Assembly: GCF_016406105.1 (NCBI RefSeq)
Contig: NZ_CP066308.1
Span: forward strand, 133,501-197,500
DNA length: 64,000 nt
Reading direction: 5' to 3'
Source of the DNA: Brevibacillus composti
GTDB taxonomy: Bacteria > Bacillota > Bacilli > Brevibacillales > Brevibacillaceae
Shown in pieces: positions 50,595 through 60,193 of the stretch (positions are counted from its first letter, which is position 1; every line of letters starts with the position of its first letter). The position numbers and the translations under genes were made by a program. Under the pieces are notes generated by a model. The model saw nothing but the letters and a program-made list of their open reading frames with translations. It searched no databases and was not told the DNA's origin.

Positions 50595-52121
50595 GTGAAC
50601 CCTTTGATTCTGCCGACCTATCCCGAATTGACCACCTATGCGGAAGCCTATCCGTACGTCCCTCTCTCCGTGCGGGTGCCCTGGCCCGATCACCTTGATC
50701 CCTGGGAGCTCTTGCAGCGTTTGCAGCCTACCCTGGAGGGAGCTGTTCTGTTGGAAAGCGGACGTGCCGGCCGCTATTCCTACCTCGCCTATCAGCCGAT
50801 GGCGGTCATTACCAGTCAGGATGGCCAGACAGAGGCAGCGTTCCCAGACGGACATGTCCAGATGCTTGATGGACAGCATCCGCTGGACGCGCTACGCCGA
50901 TTTCTGGCGCAGTACCGGACACCGGCCTTGCCGGACTTCCCCGATTTTTACGGCGGAGCGGTGGGCTACCTCAGCTATGAGATGAACCGTTTTTTTGAGC
51001 CCAGTCTGCCGCAGATCGCCTATGACGACTTACGGCTGCCCGATCTCTATGTTATGATAATGCAAGACCTTCTCGTTTTTGATCATGCGAAAAGAGAATG
51101 CTTCTGCGTGACGCATCTGCCTTCCCGCGGATTGACAGAAGATTCGTACCGCGATGCCGCCGATCGGCTGAGCAGACAGGCGGAGGAGCTGAGCCGCCTG
51201 CTGGAGACAGCCGCGGATGACACGGACTGGGATGCGCTTCGCAAGCGCCCTTTGGAATCCGCTACGCCGGCTGAGGTCTCTTTTGCCCAGGAGCAGTTTG
51301 AGGAAGCCGTGCGCCGGGTGCAGACCTATATCTCCCAGGGTGACGTGTTCCAGGTGAATCTCTCCGTCCGGCAAAGCAAGCCGATGAAGACGTCGGGTCC
51401 GGAGGTATACGGGGTTCTTCGCAAGCTGAATCCCTCTCCCTACATGGGGTATCTCCAATTTCCCGAGTTTCAGCTGGTCAGTGCCTCACCGGAGCTGCTG
51501 ATCAAGGTAAAGGACGGCAAAGTCTCTACCCGTCCCATCGCGGGTACCCGGCCGCGCGGCAAGAATGACGCCGAGGACGAGGCGCTGGTCCGCGAATTGA
51601 TCGAGAACGAAAAAGAGCGCGCCGAGCATGTGATGCTGGTGGACCTGGAGCGCAACGATCTCGGGCGAGTATGCCGCTATGGGAGCGTCCGTGTCAGCGA
51701 ATTCATGGTCGTGGAAAAATACTCCCATGTCATGCACATCGTCTCCCATGTGGAAGGGGAGCTGGCCGAGGACAAGGATGCCTTCGACGCGGTAGCCGCC
51801 GCTTTTCCCGGCGGGACGATCACGGGAGCGCCCAAAGTCCGCACGATGGAAATCATCGAGGAGCTGGAGCCGGTCAAACGCGGCGTATACACGGGCTCGA
51901 TCGGCTGGTTCGGCTTTCATGGAGATGTGGAGGTCAACATCGCCATCCGGACCATGGTCGTCAAGGACGGCACAGCCCATGTACAGGCAGGTGCAGGGAT
52001 CGTCATCGATTCCCAGCCGCAGGCGGAGTATCTCGAGTCGCTGAAAAAAGCGGAAGCGTTGTGGAAAGCGTTGGAGTTGAGCGAGAACAGAAAGAAGAGT
52101 CGAGAGGAGAAGAGCGTATGA
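50595..52121 (+). CDS. pabB: Aminodeoxychorismate synthase component I
   Basis: PabB aminates chorismate to 4-amino-4-deoxychorismate for folate synthesis, using ammonia from PabA. The 508-residue protein has the N-terminal domain shared with TrpE and the chorismate-binding core: [70 protein letters not shown] and [12 protein letters not shown]. Start is annotated as GTG 50595, but TTG 50604 has better spacing to CGGAG. An extended -10 (TG-A-TATGCT, 50551-50559) lies upstream. pabA follows with a four-base overlap. PabB is favoured over TrpE because the folate genes follow. Confidence 0.92.
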   Translation: MNPLILPTYPELTTYAEAYPYVPLSVRVPWPDHLDPWELLQRLQPTLEGAVLLESGRAGRYSYLAYQPMAVITSQDGQTEAAFPDGHVQMLDGQHPLDALRRFLAQYRTPALPDFPDFYGGAVGYLSYEMNRFFEPSLPQIAYDDLRLPDLYVMIMQDLLVFDHAKRECFCVTHLPSRGLTEDSYRDAADRLSRQAEELSRLLETAADDTDWDALRKRPLESATPAEVSFAQEQFEEAVRRVQTYISQGDVFQVNLSVRQSKPMKTSGPEVYGVLRKLNPSPYMGYLQFPEFQLVSASPELLIKVKDGKVSTRPIAGTRPRGKNDAEDEALVRELIENEKERAEHVMLVDLERNDLGRVCRYGSVRVSEFMVVEKYSHVMHIVSHVEGELAEDKDAFDAVAAAFPGGTITGAPKVRTMEIIEELEPVKRGVYTGSIGWFGFHGDVEVNIAIRTMVVKDGTAHVQAGAGIVIDSQPQAEYLESLKKAEALWKALELSENRKKSREEKSV

Positions 52122-52702
52122 TTTTGATGATTGACAACTATGATTCCTTTACTTACAACCTGGTGCAGTACGTTGGAGAGCTGGGCCAAGAGCTGCAGGT
52201 GTACCGCAATGACAAGATTACCCTGGAGGAGATCGAACGGCTGGCGCCTGACTATTTGATGGTCTCGCCGGGCCCTTGCACGCCAAACGAAGCGGGCATC
52301 AGCATGGACGCGATTCGCCGCTTTGCCGGAAAAATTCCGATTCTCGGCGTATGTCTGGGCCATCAATCGATCGGTCAGGTGTTTGGCGGGAAAGTCATCC
52401 GCGCCGAGCGCCTGATGCACGGCAAAACCTCTGAGGTATTCCATGACGGCCGGACGATTTTTGCCGATATCCCATCGCCCTTTACGGCAGCCCGCTACCA
52501 TTCGCTAATCGTCGAGGAGGCGACCCTCCCTGCCGATCTGGAAGTGACGGCCCGCACCGCCGAAGGGGAAATCATGGCGCTGCGCCATCGCTATTTTCCG
52601 ATCGAGGGCGTGCAATTTCATCCGGAGTCGATTATTACGCAGCACGGCAAGCAGCTGCTGCGCAATTTCCTGACGGCGTACGCGAAAGAATCTGTCGGTT
52701 AA
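52118..52702 (+). CDS. pabA: Glutamine amidotransferase, PabA/TrpG
   Basis: A 194-residue class I glutamine amidotransferase that supplies ammonia to PabB and, in Bacillus, also to TrpE. It starts [17 protein letters not shown], has the catalytic cysteine in [15 protein letters not shown] and the His-Glu pair in GVQFHPESI. The ATG at 52118 overlaps the pabB stop and has GAGGAGAAG upstream; the longer open frame inside pabB is out of register with that gene. A terminator follows, which cuts the folate operon here, whereas in B. subtilis pabC comes next. Confidence 0.94.
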   Translation: MILMIDNYDSFTYNLVQYVGELGQELQVYRNDKITLEEIERLAPDYLMVSPGPCTPNEAGISMDAIRRFAGKIPILGVCLGHQSIGQVFGGKVIRAERLMHGKTSEVFHDGRTIFADIPSPFTAARYHSLIVEEATLPADLEVTARTAEGEIMALRHRYFPIEGVQFHPESIITQHGKQLLRNFLTAYAKESVG

Positions 52703-52730
52703 AGGATCGTAGATGAAATAAGAGAGTACA

Positions 52731-52761
52731 GGCGACCGCTCATCCATGGGGCGGTCTTTTT
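52731..52761 (+). terminator. Terminator of pabB-pabA
   Basis: GACCGC (52734-52739) pairs with GCGGTC (52751-52756), followed by TTTTTC. Confidence 0.75.
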
Positions 52762-53053
52762 CATGTTCGGATTGTAAAGGGCATCTTTGCAAAGATTTCA
52801 AACTGTTTAACGCGATCTTAATCCCCCATTCACTGTATCTAGATGATCGGCTTGTACAATCGGAGTTGTGATTACAGATACAAAAGTCCAGCGGTATGAT
52901 GTCAAGCCCCTGATTCGTCAGAATTGGAAATTTGTTTTGGGATAAAGCTCTCGAATCAGGAAAAATGGCAACAACAAACTAGACCCAGTTGAAAATCATG
53001 TCATTTACCAGATTTTAACTGGGAATGACCGAAGGACATTTGCAAAGGAGGCG
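52762..53053. other. Non-coding flank of the IS110 element with two hairpins
   Basis: No gene is seen. CCTGATTCG (52909-52917) and CGAATCAGG (52952-52960) are perfect 9-bp inverted repeats 34 bases apart. A second hairpin pairs CCCAGTT-g-AAAATC (52984-52997) with GATTTT-AACTGGG (53011-53023) with one bulged base. Both lie just beyond the 3' end of the transposase gene and may belong to the element's end. Confidence 0.6.
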
Positions 53054-54298
53054 TTATTCTCCCGTATTCTTCACCTTCCTTCTAGGCGTGTAGAGTTGGT
53101 CGTTGCGTAGCAGCGCATCGACCAGACGCACAAGTTTTCTTGCGGTTAAAACGAGGGCGCGTTTGTGTTGGTGTTTCGAGACTTCTTTGTATTTCTTCCG
53201 GTAGTACTCGCCGAATTCTGGGTCGCGGTTTTTTACCGAGTTGGCAGCTTCAACCAGGTAATAGCGAAGGAATCGGTTGCCGGAACGGATACGTTTGGTA
53301 TCTTCGGCTTCAAAGGAGCCGGATTGGTGCTTGCGCCACGTGAGACCTGCATACTTGGCTACGGCAGCTTGATCGCTGAAGCGTTCGATATCTCCGATCT
53401 CCGCCAGAATTCCTGCTGCGTAAACCAAATCAATGCCCGGAATGGAGCGCAGACACTTGGCATCGGAGATGCCTTCCAGGATGCGTGCAATGGCCTTGTC
53501 CAACTCTTTCAGCTGGGCTTGAATGCTCCGAATCGATTGGATTGACGTGCCCAGCACGATGTCGATGGAATTCTCGACAACCTTGGATAGACGGTAGGAG
53601 GCCCGAGCGGCTTTCTGTATGCACAGAGCAACATGCTCGGGATCGGGAAATCGGTTCTTTCCCTTCTCCTTGAGATAGTCAGCCAGGTCGGCGACCTCCA
53701 TGTTTGCCATTTCATCGAGACTATACTTCTCCGAAAGCATCTCCATAATCGCATGGCCGAACACGGAGCTGTCCACTTCGGAACGAAAAGCGTTGCACTT
53801 GTAGAACAAGTTTTGCAGGAAGTACTGCTTCTCGCGTGTCAGATTGTGAACCAAGTGAAATCGCATACGAGTCAGCCGTTGAAGTGCCAGGTACTGTTCC
53901 TGCATCACGATGGTCGTCGTCAATCTGCCAAAACGAAGACGATCTGCAATGATCCAGGCATCAATGCGGTCAGTCTTGTCCAAGTCGGCGTAGGCTTCCC
54001 TGAACTTGTGAATGAGTTTGGGATTGATGGTAAACACCTTGGTCTTACGCTTTCTAAGAGATTCATCCTCATGCAGGAACATAGCCGGATGCCAACTGTA
54101 GACCGAGGTTGCTTCAAGCCCAATATGGATCTCGGAAGAGGAAAGCTTGTCCGAAACAGCGATAATGCGATCACGCAGGTGCGAAGCACCATGCAAATCG
54201 TTCTTTACCTTTACTGTCTCAAGCGTATCACCTTCCGGATTCATCAAACACGCTTCCAGTTCTTCTGAACTGACGTCAATACCGACAAACAGCTTCAT
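53054..54298 (-). CDS. IS110-family transposase (DEDD recombinase)
   Basis: A 414-residue site-specific transposase. The N-terminal RuvC-like DEDD domain begins KLFVGIDVSSEELEACLMN with the first catalytic Asp, has the Glu in IHIGLEATSVYSW and the Asp pair in YADLDKTDRIDAWIIADRL. The C-terminal Tnp_2 (transposase 20) domain has IPGIDLVYAAGILAEIGDI and KYAGLTWRKHQSGS with the serine that is needed for recombination in this family. It looks intact. ATG 54298 has AAAGGAGG ten bases upstream. In this family the enzyme is guided by a structured RNA made from the non-coding part of the element; a candidate region lies directly upstream. Confidence 0.93.
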   Translation of the reverse strand: MKLFVGIDVSSEELEACLMNPEGDTLETVKVKNDLHGASHLRDRIIAVSDKLSSSEIHIGLEATSVYSWHPAMFLHEDESLRKRKTKVFTINPKLIHKFREAYADLDKTDRIDAWIIADRLRFGRLTTTIVMQEQYLALQRLTRMRFHLVHNLTREKQYFLQNLFYKCNAFRSEVDSSVFGHAIMEMLSEKYSLDEMANMEVADLADYLKEKGKNRFPDPEHVALCIQKAARASYRLSKVVENSIDIVLGTSIQSIRSIQAQLKELDKAIARILEGISDAKCLRSIPGIDLVYAAGILAEIGDIERFSDQAAVAKYAGLTWRKHQSGSFEAEDTKRIRSGNRFLRYYLVEAANSVKNRDPEFGEYYRKKYKEVSKHQHKRALVLTARKLVRLVDALLRNDQLYTPRRKVKNTGE

Positions 54299-54319
54299 GA
54301 GTATCATTCCTCCTTTCCG

Positions 54320-54590
54320 TGAGGGATTCAGGGAATAGACTCTCCGGGATGCCTCCGGCGCACTCGTCGATCAGTCACCCTCGCATATGAGAACTCGCTT
54401 CGGTCCATGAGCTGCCCCGACGCTGCTACAGTCGGGCATGGGTTGCCGAAGGGAACAGCCAGCGGGTTAGAAGTTCGAACGAGTACCGGAGAAGCAGACT
54501 TTTCGAGTAGACCATGCTACAGGAGCGATGTGAATTTCCCCGAATGGATCCCTATGTTCCATTGTCCAGAGGCATCTCGGAAAGTCTAGT
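54320..54590 (-). ncRNA. Candidate bridge RNA region of the IS110 element
   Basis: About 280 non-coding bases directly upstream of the transposase gene, where IS110-group elements encode their bridge RNA. The region is GC-rich and structured: TGCCC-c-GAC (about 54411-54419) pairs with GTCGGGCA (about 54429-54436), and further stems are possible around GTTGCCGAAGGGAACAGC. Strand is assumed to match the transposase. Exact ends and the target- and donor-binding loops cannot be set by eye. Confidence 0.5.
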
Positions 54591-54600
54591 GTCTCCCTCA

Positions 54601-54790
54601 TTTTTCATGAAAATCTGTACGGGGAGAGCCCCCTTCCGTCCCCCATTGGGGGAGACGCAGGGAACACGTCCCCTGCACCCCTTCACTCGCCGTTAGGCAG
54701 CTCAGCAATGATTTGCTGAGCAGGAAAAAGTGTGGGTGTTGAAACTCGTCTGTCAAGGTTAAAATGAACGCTTCGCGACCTTGACAGACT
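54601..54790. repeat. Compact array of three to four hairpins
   Basis: Reading left to right: CCCCC/GGGGG (54640-54652), GCTCAGCAA/TTGCTGAGC (54700-54721, four-base loop), and GTCTGTCAAGGT/ACCTTGACAGAC (54748-54789, perfect 12 bp). The density of perfect inverted repeats in 190 bases suggests a structured RNA or a miniature mobile element rather than ordinary spacer. Confidence 0.7.
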
Positions 54791-54922
54791 GCATTGGAAA
54801 ATGGATCACGGCTTTCTGTGATAGGAAAACTGGAAATCTTGGAGGGGACCAAAGGTCCCGTGTGGGGCTGGAAATTCCTTAATAACCAGCCTTCGAAAAA
54901 TACTATACGAGGAGCGATCGAC

Positions 54923-56566
54923 ATGGACGTGAATCGTCGTCAGTTTTTGACGTATTTGGGGGCAGGTACGGCCGCGCTGGCTTCGCTGGCAACCGGCATT
55001 CCTGCATTGGCCGCGGGAGAGACAATCTCCGGAAAAACAGCCGACCATCTCTTTGGACTCGAAAACAAAAAGCATACATTCAATCCCAAATTTAAGCCGA
55101 TCGATCCGACTACCAAGGATGATGTCGTCCTGCCGCAAGGATACAAATACGATGTGATCGCTGTGTACGGAGACAAAATTAACCCGGCTGGCGACACCTT
55201 CGGATTCAATGCGGACTTTACATGTTTTCTGCCGATTGACGGAAGTCCCGACCACGGTCTGCTCTGGGTCAATCACGAGTACCTGGGCGAACTGGAATAC
55301 TACGTGACCGGCTATGATACGCTGAATGCCGATCCCAAAGACAACAAGCGGACGGCGGAACAGATCGAGAAATACCTGTATGCCCTGGGCGGGTCTGTCA
55401 TCGAGATCAAGCGCGAGGGCGGCACCTGGAAGCTGGTGCCGGACTCCAAATACGGCCGCCGTGTCAGCGGTTTGACCAAACACGCCCTGACCGGTCCTGC
55501 TGCGTCTCTCTCCAAGGAAGTGACAGGCACCTTCGCCAACTGCTCCGGCGGTGTGACGCTGTGGAATACCATTCTGTCCTGCGAAGAGAACTATCAGGAT
55601 GTCGTGGACGATTGCAAGCTGGCAGACAATCGCCACTACGGCTGGGTCATCGAAGTCGATCCTTTTGACCCTGCCTCCACGCCGAAGAAGCACACTGCGC
55701 TGGGCCGCTTCTCCCACGAAAATACGGCGATGGTGATCGCGCCGACAGGCCAACTGGCCGTCTACATGGGCGACGATGCCCGCGATCAATACGTCTACAA
55801 ATACGTATCCAAAGGCAAATTCGATCCGAAGCTGGGCAAGCAGAACTCCAAACTGCTGGAAGAAGGCACGCTCTACGTAGCGGACTTCAGCAAAGGAAAG
55901 TGGATTGCGCTGGACCTGGCGACAAATGAAGCCCTGCAAAAAGCGACCAACAGTGAGGGCAAGCCTCTGTTTGCCTCCCAGGCGGATGTCGTCATCAATT
56001 GCCGCGAAGCAGCCAAAGCCGTCAAAGCGACCCCGATGGATCGCCCGGAAGACCTGGAAGTCCATCCGATCGACGGCAGCGTCTTTATCGCGCTGACCAA
56101 CAACTCCAGCCACGGCAATTTCTACGGCCAGATCGTTCGTCTCTTTGAAAAGGACAACAACCACGCGGGGACAGAGTTCACGTTCGAAATCTTTGCGACA
56201 GGCGGACCGCAAAGCGGCTTTGCTGCTCCGGACAACCTCGCTTTTGACAGCGCGGGCAACCTGTGGATCGTGACCGACATCTCGTCTTCTTCCATGAATA
56301 GCGGCATCTACAAATCGTTTGGGAACAATGGCGTCTTCCTGATTCCGACCACCGGCGCTAACAAAGGGGAGGCCGTCCAGTTTGCCTCTGCCCCTGTAGG
56401 CGCGGAGATGACGGGACCTTGGTTTAACCCGGACGAGACCACCCTGTTCCTGGCTGTGCAGCACCCGGGAGAAAATCTCAAGTCCTACGACCAGCCGACC
56501 AGCCACTGGCCCAAAGGCGGCAATTCTGTTGCCCTGCCGGGTGTGATCGCCGTAACGGGCTTCTAA
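54923..56566 (+). CDS. PhoX-family (DUF839) phosphatase with Tat signal
   Basis: A 547-residue exported protein of the PhoX/DUF839 family, which includes calcium- and iron-dependent alkaline phosphatases that release phosphate from organic esters. The N-terminus [19 protein letters not shown] is a twin-arginine signal followed by a cleavage region near ALAAG. Internal family stretches are [29 protein letters not shown] and [17 protein letters not shown], the last close to the metal site. ATG 54923 is preceded by CGAGGAGCG and fixes the start of the Tat signal. The next two genes encode TatA and TatC, so substrate and translocase are made together, as in phoD-tatAD-tatCD of B. subtilis. Confidence 0.88.
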   Translation: MDVNRRQFLTYLGAGTAALASLATGIPALAAGETISGKTADHLFGLENKKHTFNPKFKPIDPTTKDDVVLPQGYKYDVIAVYGDKINPAGDTFGFNADFTCFLPIDGSPDHGLLWVNHEYLGELEYYVTGYDTLNADPKDNKRTAEQIEKYLYALGGSVIEIKREGGTWKLVPDSKYGRRVSGLTKHALTGPAASLSKEVTGTFANCSGGVTLWNTILSCEENYQDVVDDCKLADNRHYGWVIEVDPFDPASTPKKHTALGRFSHENTAMVIAPTGQLAVYMGDDARDQYVYKYVSKGKFDPKLGKQNSKLLEEGTLYVADFSKGKWIALDLATNEALQKATNSEGKPLFASQADVVINCREAAKAVKATPMDRPEDLEVHPIDGSVFIALTNNSSHGNFYGQIVRLFEKDNNHAGTEFTFEIFATGGPQSGFAAPDNLAFDSAGNLWIVTDISSSSMNSGIYKSFGNNGVFLIPTTGANKGEAVQFASAPVGAEMTGPWFNPDETTLFLAVQHPGENLKSYDQPTSHWPKGGNSVALPGVIAVTGF

Positions 56567-56586
56567 ACAAAAGGAGTGGAGCATGT

Positions 56587-56814
56587 ATGTTGTCGAGCAT
56601 CGGTATACCCGGGCTGATCCTCATCCTGATTATCGCACTGGTTATCTTCGGGCCGAGCAAGCTTCCCGAGATTGGACGGGCCTTTGGCCGCACTTTGACG
56701 GAGTTCAAGTCAGCCGCCAAGGATTTGACCAAAGACGATGATGAGGAGAAAAAGGGGAAGCAGCAGGATTTCGCAGCCAGCAAGGGAGAGGAACCTGCCA
56801 AGCAGCTTAATTAA
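56587..56814 (+). CDS. tatA: Twin-arginine translocase subunit TatA
   Basis: A 75-residue TatA/E protein: an N-terminal helix ([20 protein letters not shown]), the hinge [17 protein letters not shown], and an amphipathic helix with a charged tail. It forms the protein-conducting part of the minimal TatAC system of Gram-positive bacteria. AAAAGGAG lies upstream. It stands between its likely substrate gene (PhoX-like) and tatC. Confidence 0.95.
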   Translation: MLSSIGIPGLILILIIALVIFGPSKLPEIGRAFGRTLTEFKSAAKDLTKDDDEEKKGKQQDFAASKGEEPAKQLN

Positions 56815-56949
56815 AGCCATCTTTCGGAGAAGGTGGTGTGCCTCGCGCGCACTGCCTTTTCCCTCTGTGCGGCATTGTCTGTGCCGTTGCATGCGCCGCT
56901 AGCCCGGGCGTTCATCTGCGTCCGATATTGTCTGTGAGGAGGAGAGTGT

Positions 56950-57672
56950 ATGGGTCGGGAGCAGCCTTTTCTCGAACACCTGACCGATTTGCGCCGCCGG
57001 TTGATCATCGTGCTGGCTTCGTTTGTCATCAGCCTGGTAACGTGCTTTCTGTTTGTGGATCACATCTATCACTTTCTCGCCAGCCGCTCGCTGGAAAAGC
57101 TGGCCATTCTCGGCCCCAATGACATTTTGTCCATCTACATCAAGCTGTCTGCTGTTGGGGCGTTGGCGGTATCGATCCCGATCGTCGGCTATCAAGCGTG
57201 GCGGTTTGTCGAGCCTGCCCTCACGGAGCGGGAGCGGAGGGTGGCCCTTCTGTACGTCCCGGCGCTGTTTTTCCTGTTTCTGATCGGCATCAGCTTTGCC
57301 TATTTTGTCCTGTTCCCGGTCATGTATCAGTTCGTGCTGGGCTTGTCCAATGGCAATTTTGAGCTGGTGATTACGGCCCAAGATTATTTTACGTTCATGC
57401 TGAATATCTGTTTGCCGTTCGGGCTTTTGTTTGAATTGCCGGTAGTCGTGCTCTTCCTCAGCCATCTGGGGATCCTCAATCCGCATCGCCTGGCCAAGAT
57501 GAGGAAGCCCGCCTACTTTATCCTTTCCGTCATCTCGGTGACGATCACGCCGCCGGACTTTTTGTCGGATGTGCTGGTAATTATCCCGCTCATTGTCTTG
57601 TACGAAATCTCCATTGCGATCTCCCGGACTGTTCATCGCAAGCGGCCGAGGGAGGCTGCACAGTTGGGATAA
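56950..57672 (+). CDS. tatC: Twin-arginine translocase subunit TatC
   Basis: A 240-residue six-helix protein that recognises the twin-arginine signal. The family start is FLEHLTDLRRRLIIVLASF with the conserved LRRR, followed by PIVGYQAWRFVEPALTERER and FGLLFELPVVVLFLSHLGIL with the conserved Glu. It follows tatA by 135 bases, an unusually long gap in which nothing is recognised. GAGGAGGAG precedes the ATG. The downstream gene is pabC. Confidence 0.95.
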   Translation: MGREQPFLEHLTDLRRRLIIVLASFVISLVTCFLFVDHIYHFLASRSLEKLAILGPNDILSIYIKLSAVGALAVSIPIVGYQAWRFVEPALTERERRVALLYVPALFFLFLIGISFAYFVLFPVMYQFVLGLSNGNFELVITAQDYFTFMLNICLPFGLLFELPVVVLFLSHLGILNPHRLAKMRKPAYFILSVISVTITPPDFLSDVLVIIPLIVLYEISIAISRTVHRKRPREAAQLG

Positions 57673-57721
57673 AAAATATGGTATGATGCTCTCGTAGAAT
57701 CGGAACGCGGGAGAGAATGCT

Positions 57722-58567
57722 ATGCAGGTGTATATCAATGGAGAAATTGTACCGGCAGACCAAGCGACGGTATCGGTGCTGGATCACGGATTTTTGTACG
57801 GCATCGGCCTGTTTGAAACAGTGCGGGTCTATCAGGGTCGCTTGTTTTTGTGGAAGGAACATTTTGCCCGGTTGTCAGCCGGGCTTTTGGCGTTGCGGAT
57901 CAAAGCCGCATGGAGTGCGGAAGATCTGGAGGCTTGCATCCTGCAGACAGTGGCAGCAAACGGGCTGCGGGACGCCTATGTGCGGATCAGCATTACAGCG
58001 GGAGCGGAGGGCGTGGGACTGGCGACGGAAGACTACTCTCGGCCATCCCTGTTTATTTTTGTCAAAGAGGTGGCGCCACTGACGGAACCGCCTCGCCCCA
58101 AGCGGCTGCAAATTCTGTCTATCCCGCGGCAAACGGCGGAGGGGCATGTCCGCTTCAAATCGCATAACTACCTCAATAATGCGCTGGCCCGCCTGGAGAT
58201 CGGAAACCAGGCGGATGTCGAAGGTCTTTTTCTGACCGGCGACGGATATCTGGCCGAAGGCATCGTCAGCAATCTCTTTTGGGTGAGAGCCGGGCAACTG
58301 TACACGCCTTCGGAGGAGACGGGCATTCTCGCCGGGATTACGCGCCGCCATGTCATCCGTCTGGCTGAGCGTCTCGGGATCCCCGTACATGCGGGCATCT
58401 ACCGCCCGGACGAATTGCTCCGCGCCGATGAGGCCTTTGTGACGAACTCGATTCAGGAAATCGTGCCGGTTTCGAGCGTCGACGGGCGGGAGCTTCCCTC
58501 CGCCTACGGGGAGATCACCCGGGCTCTGCGCCTGGCCTACAGCCAGTCTGTAGCGAGCGGCCAGTAA
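57722..58567 (+). CDS. pabC: 4-amino-4-deoxychorismate lyase
   Basis: PabC releases p-aminobenzoate and pyruvate from aminodeoxychorismate. The 281-residue class IV pyridoxal phosphate enzyme has LDHGFLYGIGLFETVRVY, the cofactor lysine in VRFKSHNYLNNALARLE, and EGIVSNLFWV and TGILAGITRRHVI. It should take the product of PabA-PabB, encoded 5 kb upstream beyond the insertion block. An extended -10 (TG-G-TATGAT, 57679-57687) offers it a promoter of its own, which would be needed after the operon was split. D-amino-acid or branched-chain transaminases are the alternative; context favours PabC. Confidence 0.9.
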   Translation: MQVYINGEIVPADQATVSVLDHGFLYGIGLFETVRVYQGRLFLWKEHFARLSAGLLALRIKAAWSAEDLEACILQTVAANGLRDAYVRISITAGAEGVGLATEDYSRPSLFIFVKEVAPLTEPPRPKRLQILSIPRQTAEGHVRFKSHNYLNNALARLEIGNQADVEGLFLTGDGYLAEGIVSNLFWVRAGQLYTPSEETGILAGITRRHVIRLAERLGIPVHAGIYRPDELLRADEAFVTNSIQEIVPVSSVDGRELPSAYGEITRALRLAYSQSVASGQ

Positions 58568-58632
58568 ATTATGGTATGCTATCAAACAACATGCCACCAT
58601 GAGAGACCACGATGCGAAAGGAAGCAAAGCAG

Positions 58633-59829
58633 ATGAAGCACAATCCATTCGTGTTACACGCTCATCATCGACGGGAAGTGAAAACGGAGCTGGCTCGTGT
58701 CGGCGTGGATCCAGCTCAAGCTGAGGCGTTCGCGGAAGCAGGGGAGCCATTGCAGATCCATCTGGAGAATCTGGCTCCCGAAGAGGCTGCTCTGATGCGC
58801 AGGGAAGCCGCTGTATGCGGAGCGGACGCCGTGGTCCATGACAATCCGGCACTTCCTGGTCGTTCCGACTTGTATATAAGAGGCACTCGCGGACAGTGGG
58901 AGGCTTTGCTGAAGCGCCTGCCGACATCCAGCGAAGGTTTGAGAGGCGCAGTCGCAGAGCTCAGAGAGCTGCTCATGATGAACCGCCAGCTTTTGAAAAG
59001 AACCAACCTGATCTGTGGAAATCGGGTTCTTCCGCTGGGACAGCGGACTCTTGTCATGGGCATCCTCAATGTGACGCCGGACTCTTTTTCTGATGGAGGC
59101 CGTTATACCGATGTGGAGCGAGCGGTCAGCCAAGCACGTGCCTTGGTCGAGGCAGGAGCGGACATCATCGATATCGGCGGGGAATCGACGCGGCCAGGCT
59201 CGGCAGCCGTCGAGCTGGCGGAGGAGCTGGACCGGGTGATGCCTGTGGTCCGTGCGCTTGCCGAGGAGCTGACGGTCCCGCTGTCGGTCGACACCTACAA
59301 GGCAGAGGTGGCGGATCAAGCGATTCGCGCCGGCGCCCATATCATCAACGACGTCTGGGGAGCCAAAAAAGACAGGAAAATGGCGGAGGTTGCGGCGCGC
59401 CATCAGGTGCCGATCATCCTCATGCACAATCGGGAAGATACGGCTTATACGCATTTTTTCAGCGACATGGTGCGGGATTTGCGGGAATCGGTTCAAATCG
59501 CCAGGGCAGCGGGTGTGCGCGACGAGATGATCATCCTCGATCCGGGCATCGGGTTTGCCAAGAGCCTGGAGCAGAATCTGGAGGCGATGCGCCGTTTGGA
59601 CGATCTCGTGGCGCTCGGTTATCCCGTGCTGCTCGGCACCTCCCGCAAATCGATGATCGGCCGGGTCCTCGACCTGCCCGTAGAGGAGCGGCTGGAGGGG
59701 ACAGCGGCCACAGTCGCCTTGGGTGTCGCAAAAGGCTGCCAGATCGTACGCGTCCACGATGTGCGCGAGATGAAGCGGGTCACCGCGATGATGGACGCCA
59801 TGCTGAAAGGAGGCGCCCTGATTGGATAA
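58633..59829 (+). CDS. folP: Dihydropteroate synthase with N-terminal extension
   Basis: FolP condenses p-aminobenzoate with the pterin pyrophosphate, the sulfonamide target. The catalytic barrel begins about residue 137 with LVMGILNVTPDSFSDGG, then IDIGGESTRPGS, VDTYKAEVADQAIRAGA, DPGIGFAKSLEQN and GTSRKSMIGRVL. In front of it are about 125 extra residues (EEAALMRREAAVCGADAVVH, SDLYIRGTRGQWEALLKRL) not found in the 285-residue B. subtilis enzyme; long forms of DHPS exist in some Firmicutes and related groups. ATG 58633 has AAAGGAAG upstream; in-frame ATG 58612 is an alternative. It overlaps folB by eight bases. Confidence 0.93.
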   Translation: MKHNPFVLHAHHRREVKTELARVGVDPAQAEAFAEAGEPLQIHLENLAPEEAALMRREAAVCGADAVVHDNPALPGRSDLYIRGTRGQWEALLKRLPTSSEGLRGAVAELRELLMMNRQLLKRTNLICGNRVLPLGQRTLVMGILNVTPDSFSDGGRYTDVERAVSQARALVEAGADIIDIGGESTRPGSAAVELAEELDRVMPVVRALAEELTVPLSVDTYKAEVADQAIRAGAHIINDVWGAKKDRKMAEVAARHQVPIILMHNREDTAYTHFFSDMVRDLRESVQIARAAGVRDEMIILDPGIGFAKSLEQNLEAMRRLDDLVALGYPVLLGTSRKSMIGRVLDLPVEERLEGTAATVALGVAKGCQIVRVHDVREMKRVTAMMDAMLKGGALIG

Positions 59830-60193
59830 AATCTACTTTGAGAAGATGTCATTTTACGGCTACCACGGGGTGTTTGAAGCGGAGGCTCAGCTCGGGCAGC
59901 GTTTTTATGTGGATTTGGAGATCTCTCTGGATCTGGCCAAGGCTGGTGCCAGCGACGATCTAAACGATACGGTGAATTACGCCGATATCTTTCATTGTGT
60001 GCAGCAAATTGTAGAAAAAGAGCGTTTCAACCTCGTGGAAGCATTGACCGCACAGATCGCGAGCCGATTGCTGCAGGCATTCCCATTTTCGGAGGTAAAG
60101 GTCAAGGTGACGAAGCCCAACCCGCCGATTCATGGACACTATGATGCCGTAGCCATCGAAATGATTCGAAAAAGAGAGGATATCGCTCCATGA
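59822..60193 (+). CDS. folB: Dihydroneopterin aldolase
   Basis: A 123-residue enzyme that cleaves 7,8-dihydroneopterin. Family features are KMSFYGYHGVFEAEAQLGQR, DTVNYADIFH and the catalytic-site stretch VKVTKPNPPIHGHYDAVAIE. It begins with TTG 59822 inside folP, after AAAGGAGG, and overlaps folK by four bases; so folP-folB-folK are tightly coupled. Confidence 0.95.
   Translation: MDKIYFEKMSFYGYHGVFEAEAQLGQRFYVDLEISLDLAKAGASDDLNDTVNYADIFHCVQQIVEKERFNLVEALTAQIASRLLQAFPFSEVKVKVTKPNPPIHGHYDAVAIEMIRKREDIAP

Larger units (their letters stand above)
52900..54600 (-). mobile_element. IS110-family insertion sequence (ends approximate)
   Basis: A single-gene insertion sequence defined by its DEDD recombinase (53054-54298, minus strand) plus non-coding flanks. 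IS110 elements lack terminal inverted repeats and make no clear target duplication, so I cannot set the ends exactly; the limits given enclose the structured flank on each side. It lies between pabA and the phoX-tat genes. Confidence 0.65.

Noticed and set aside
54806..56584. A 592-residue open frame on the minus strand opposite phoX
   Set aside because: It lies wholly antisense to a well-supported gene, has no family features, no ribosome site, and an improbable composition (Arg/His/Gln rich).
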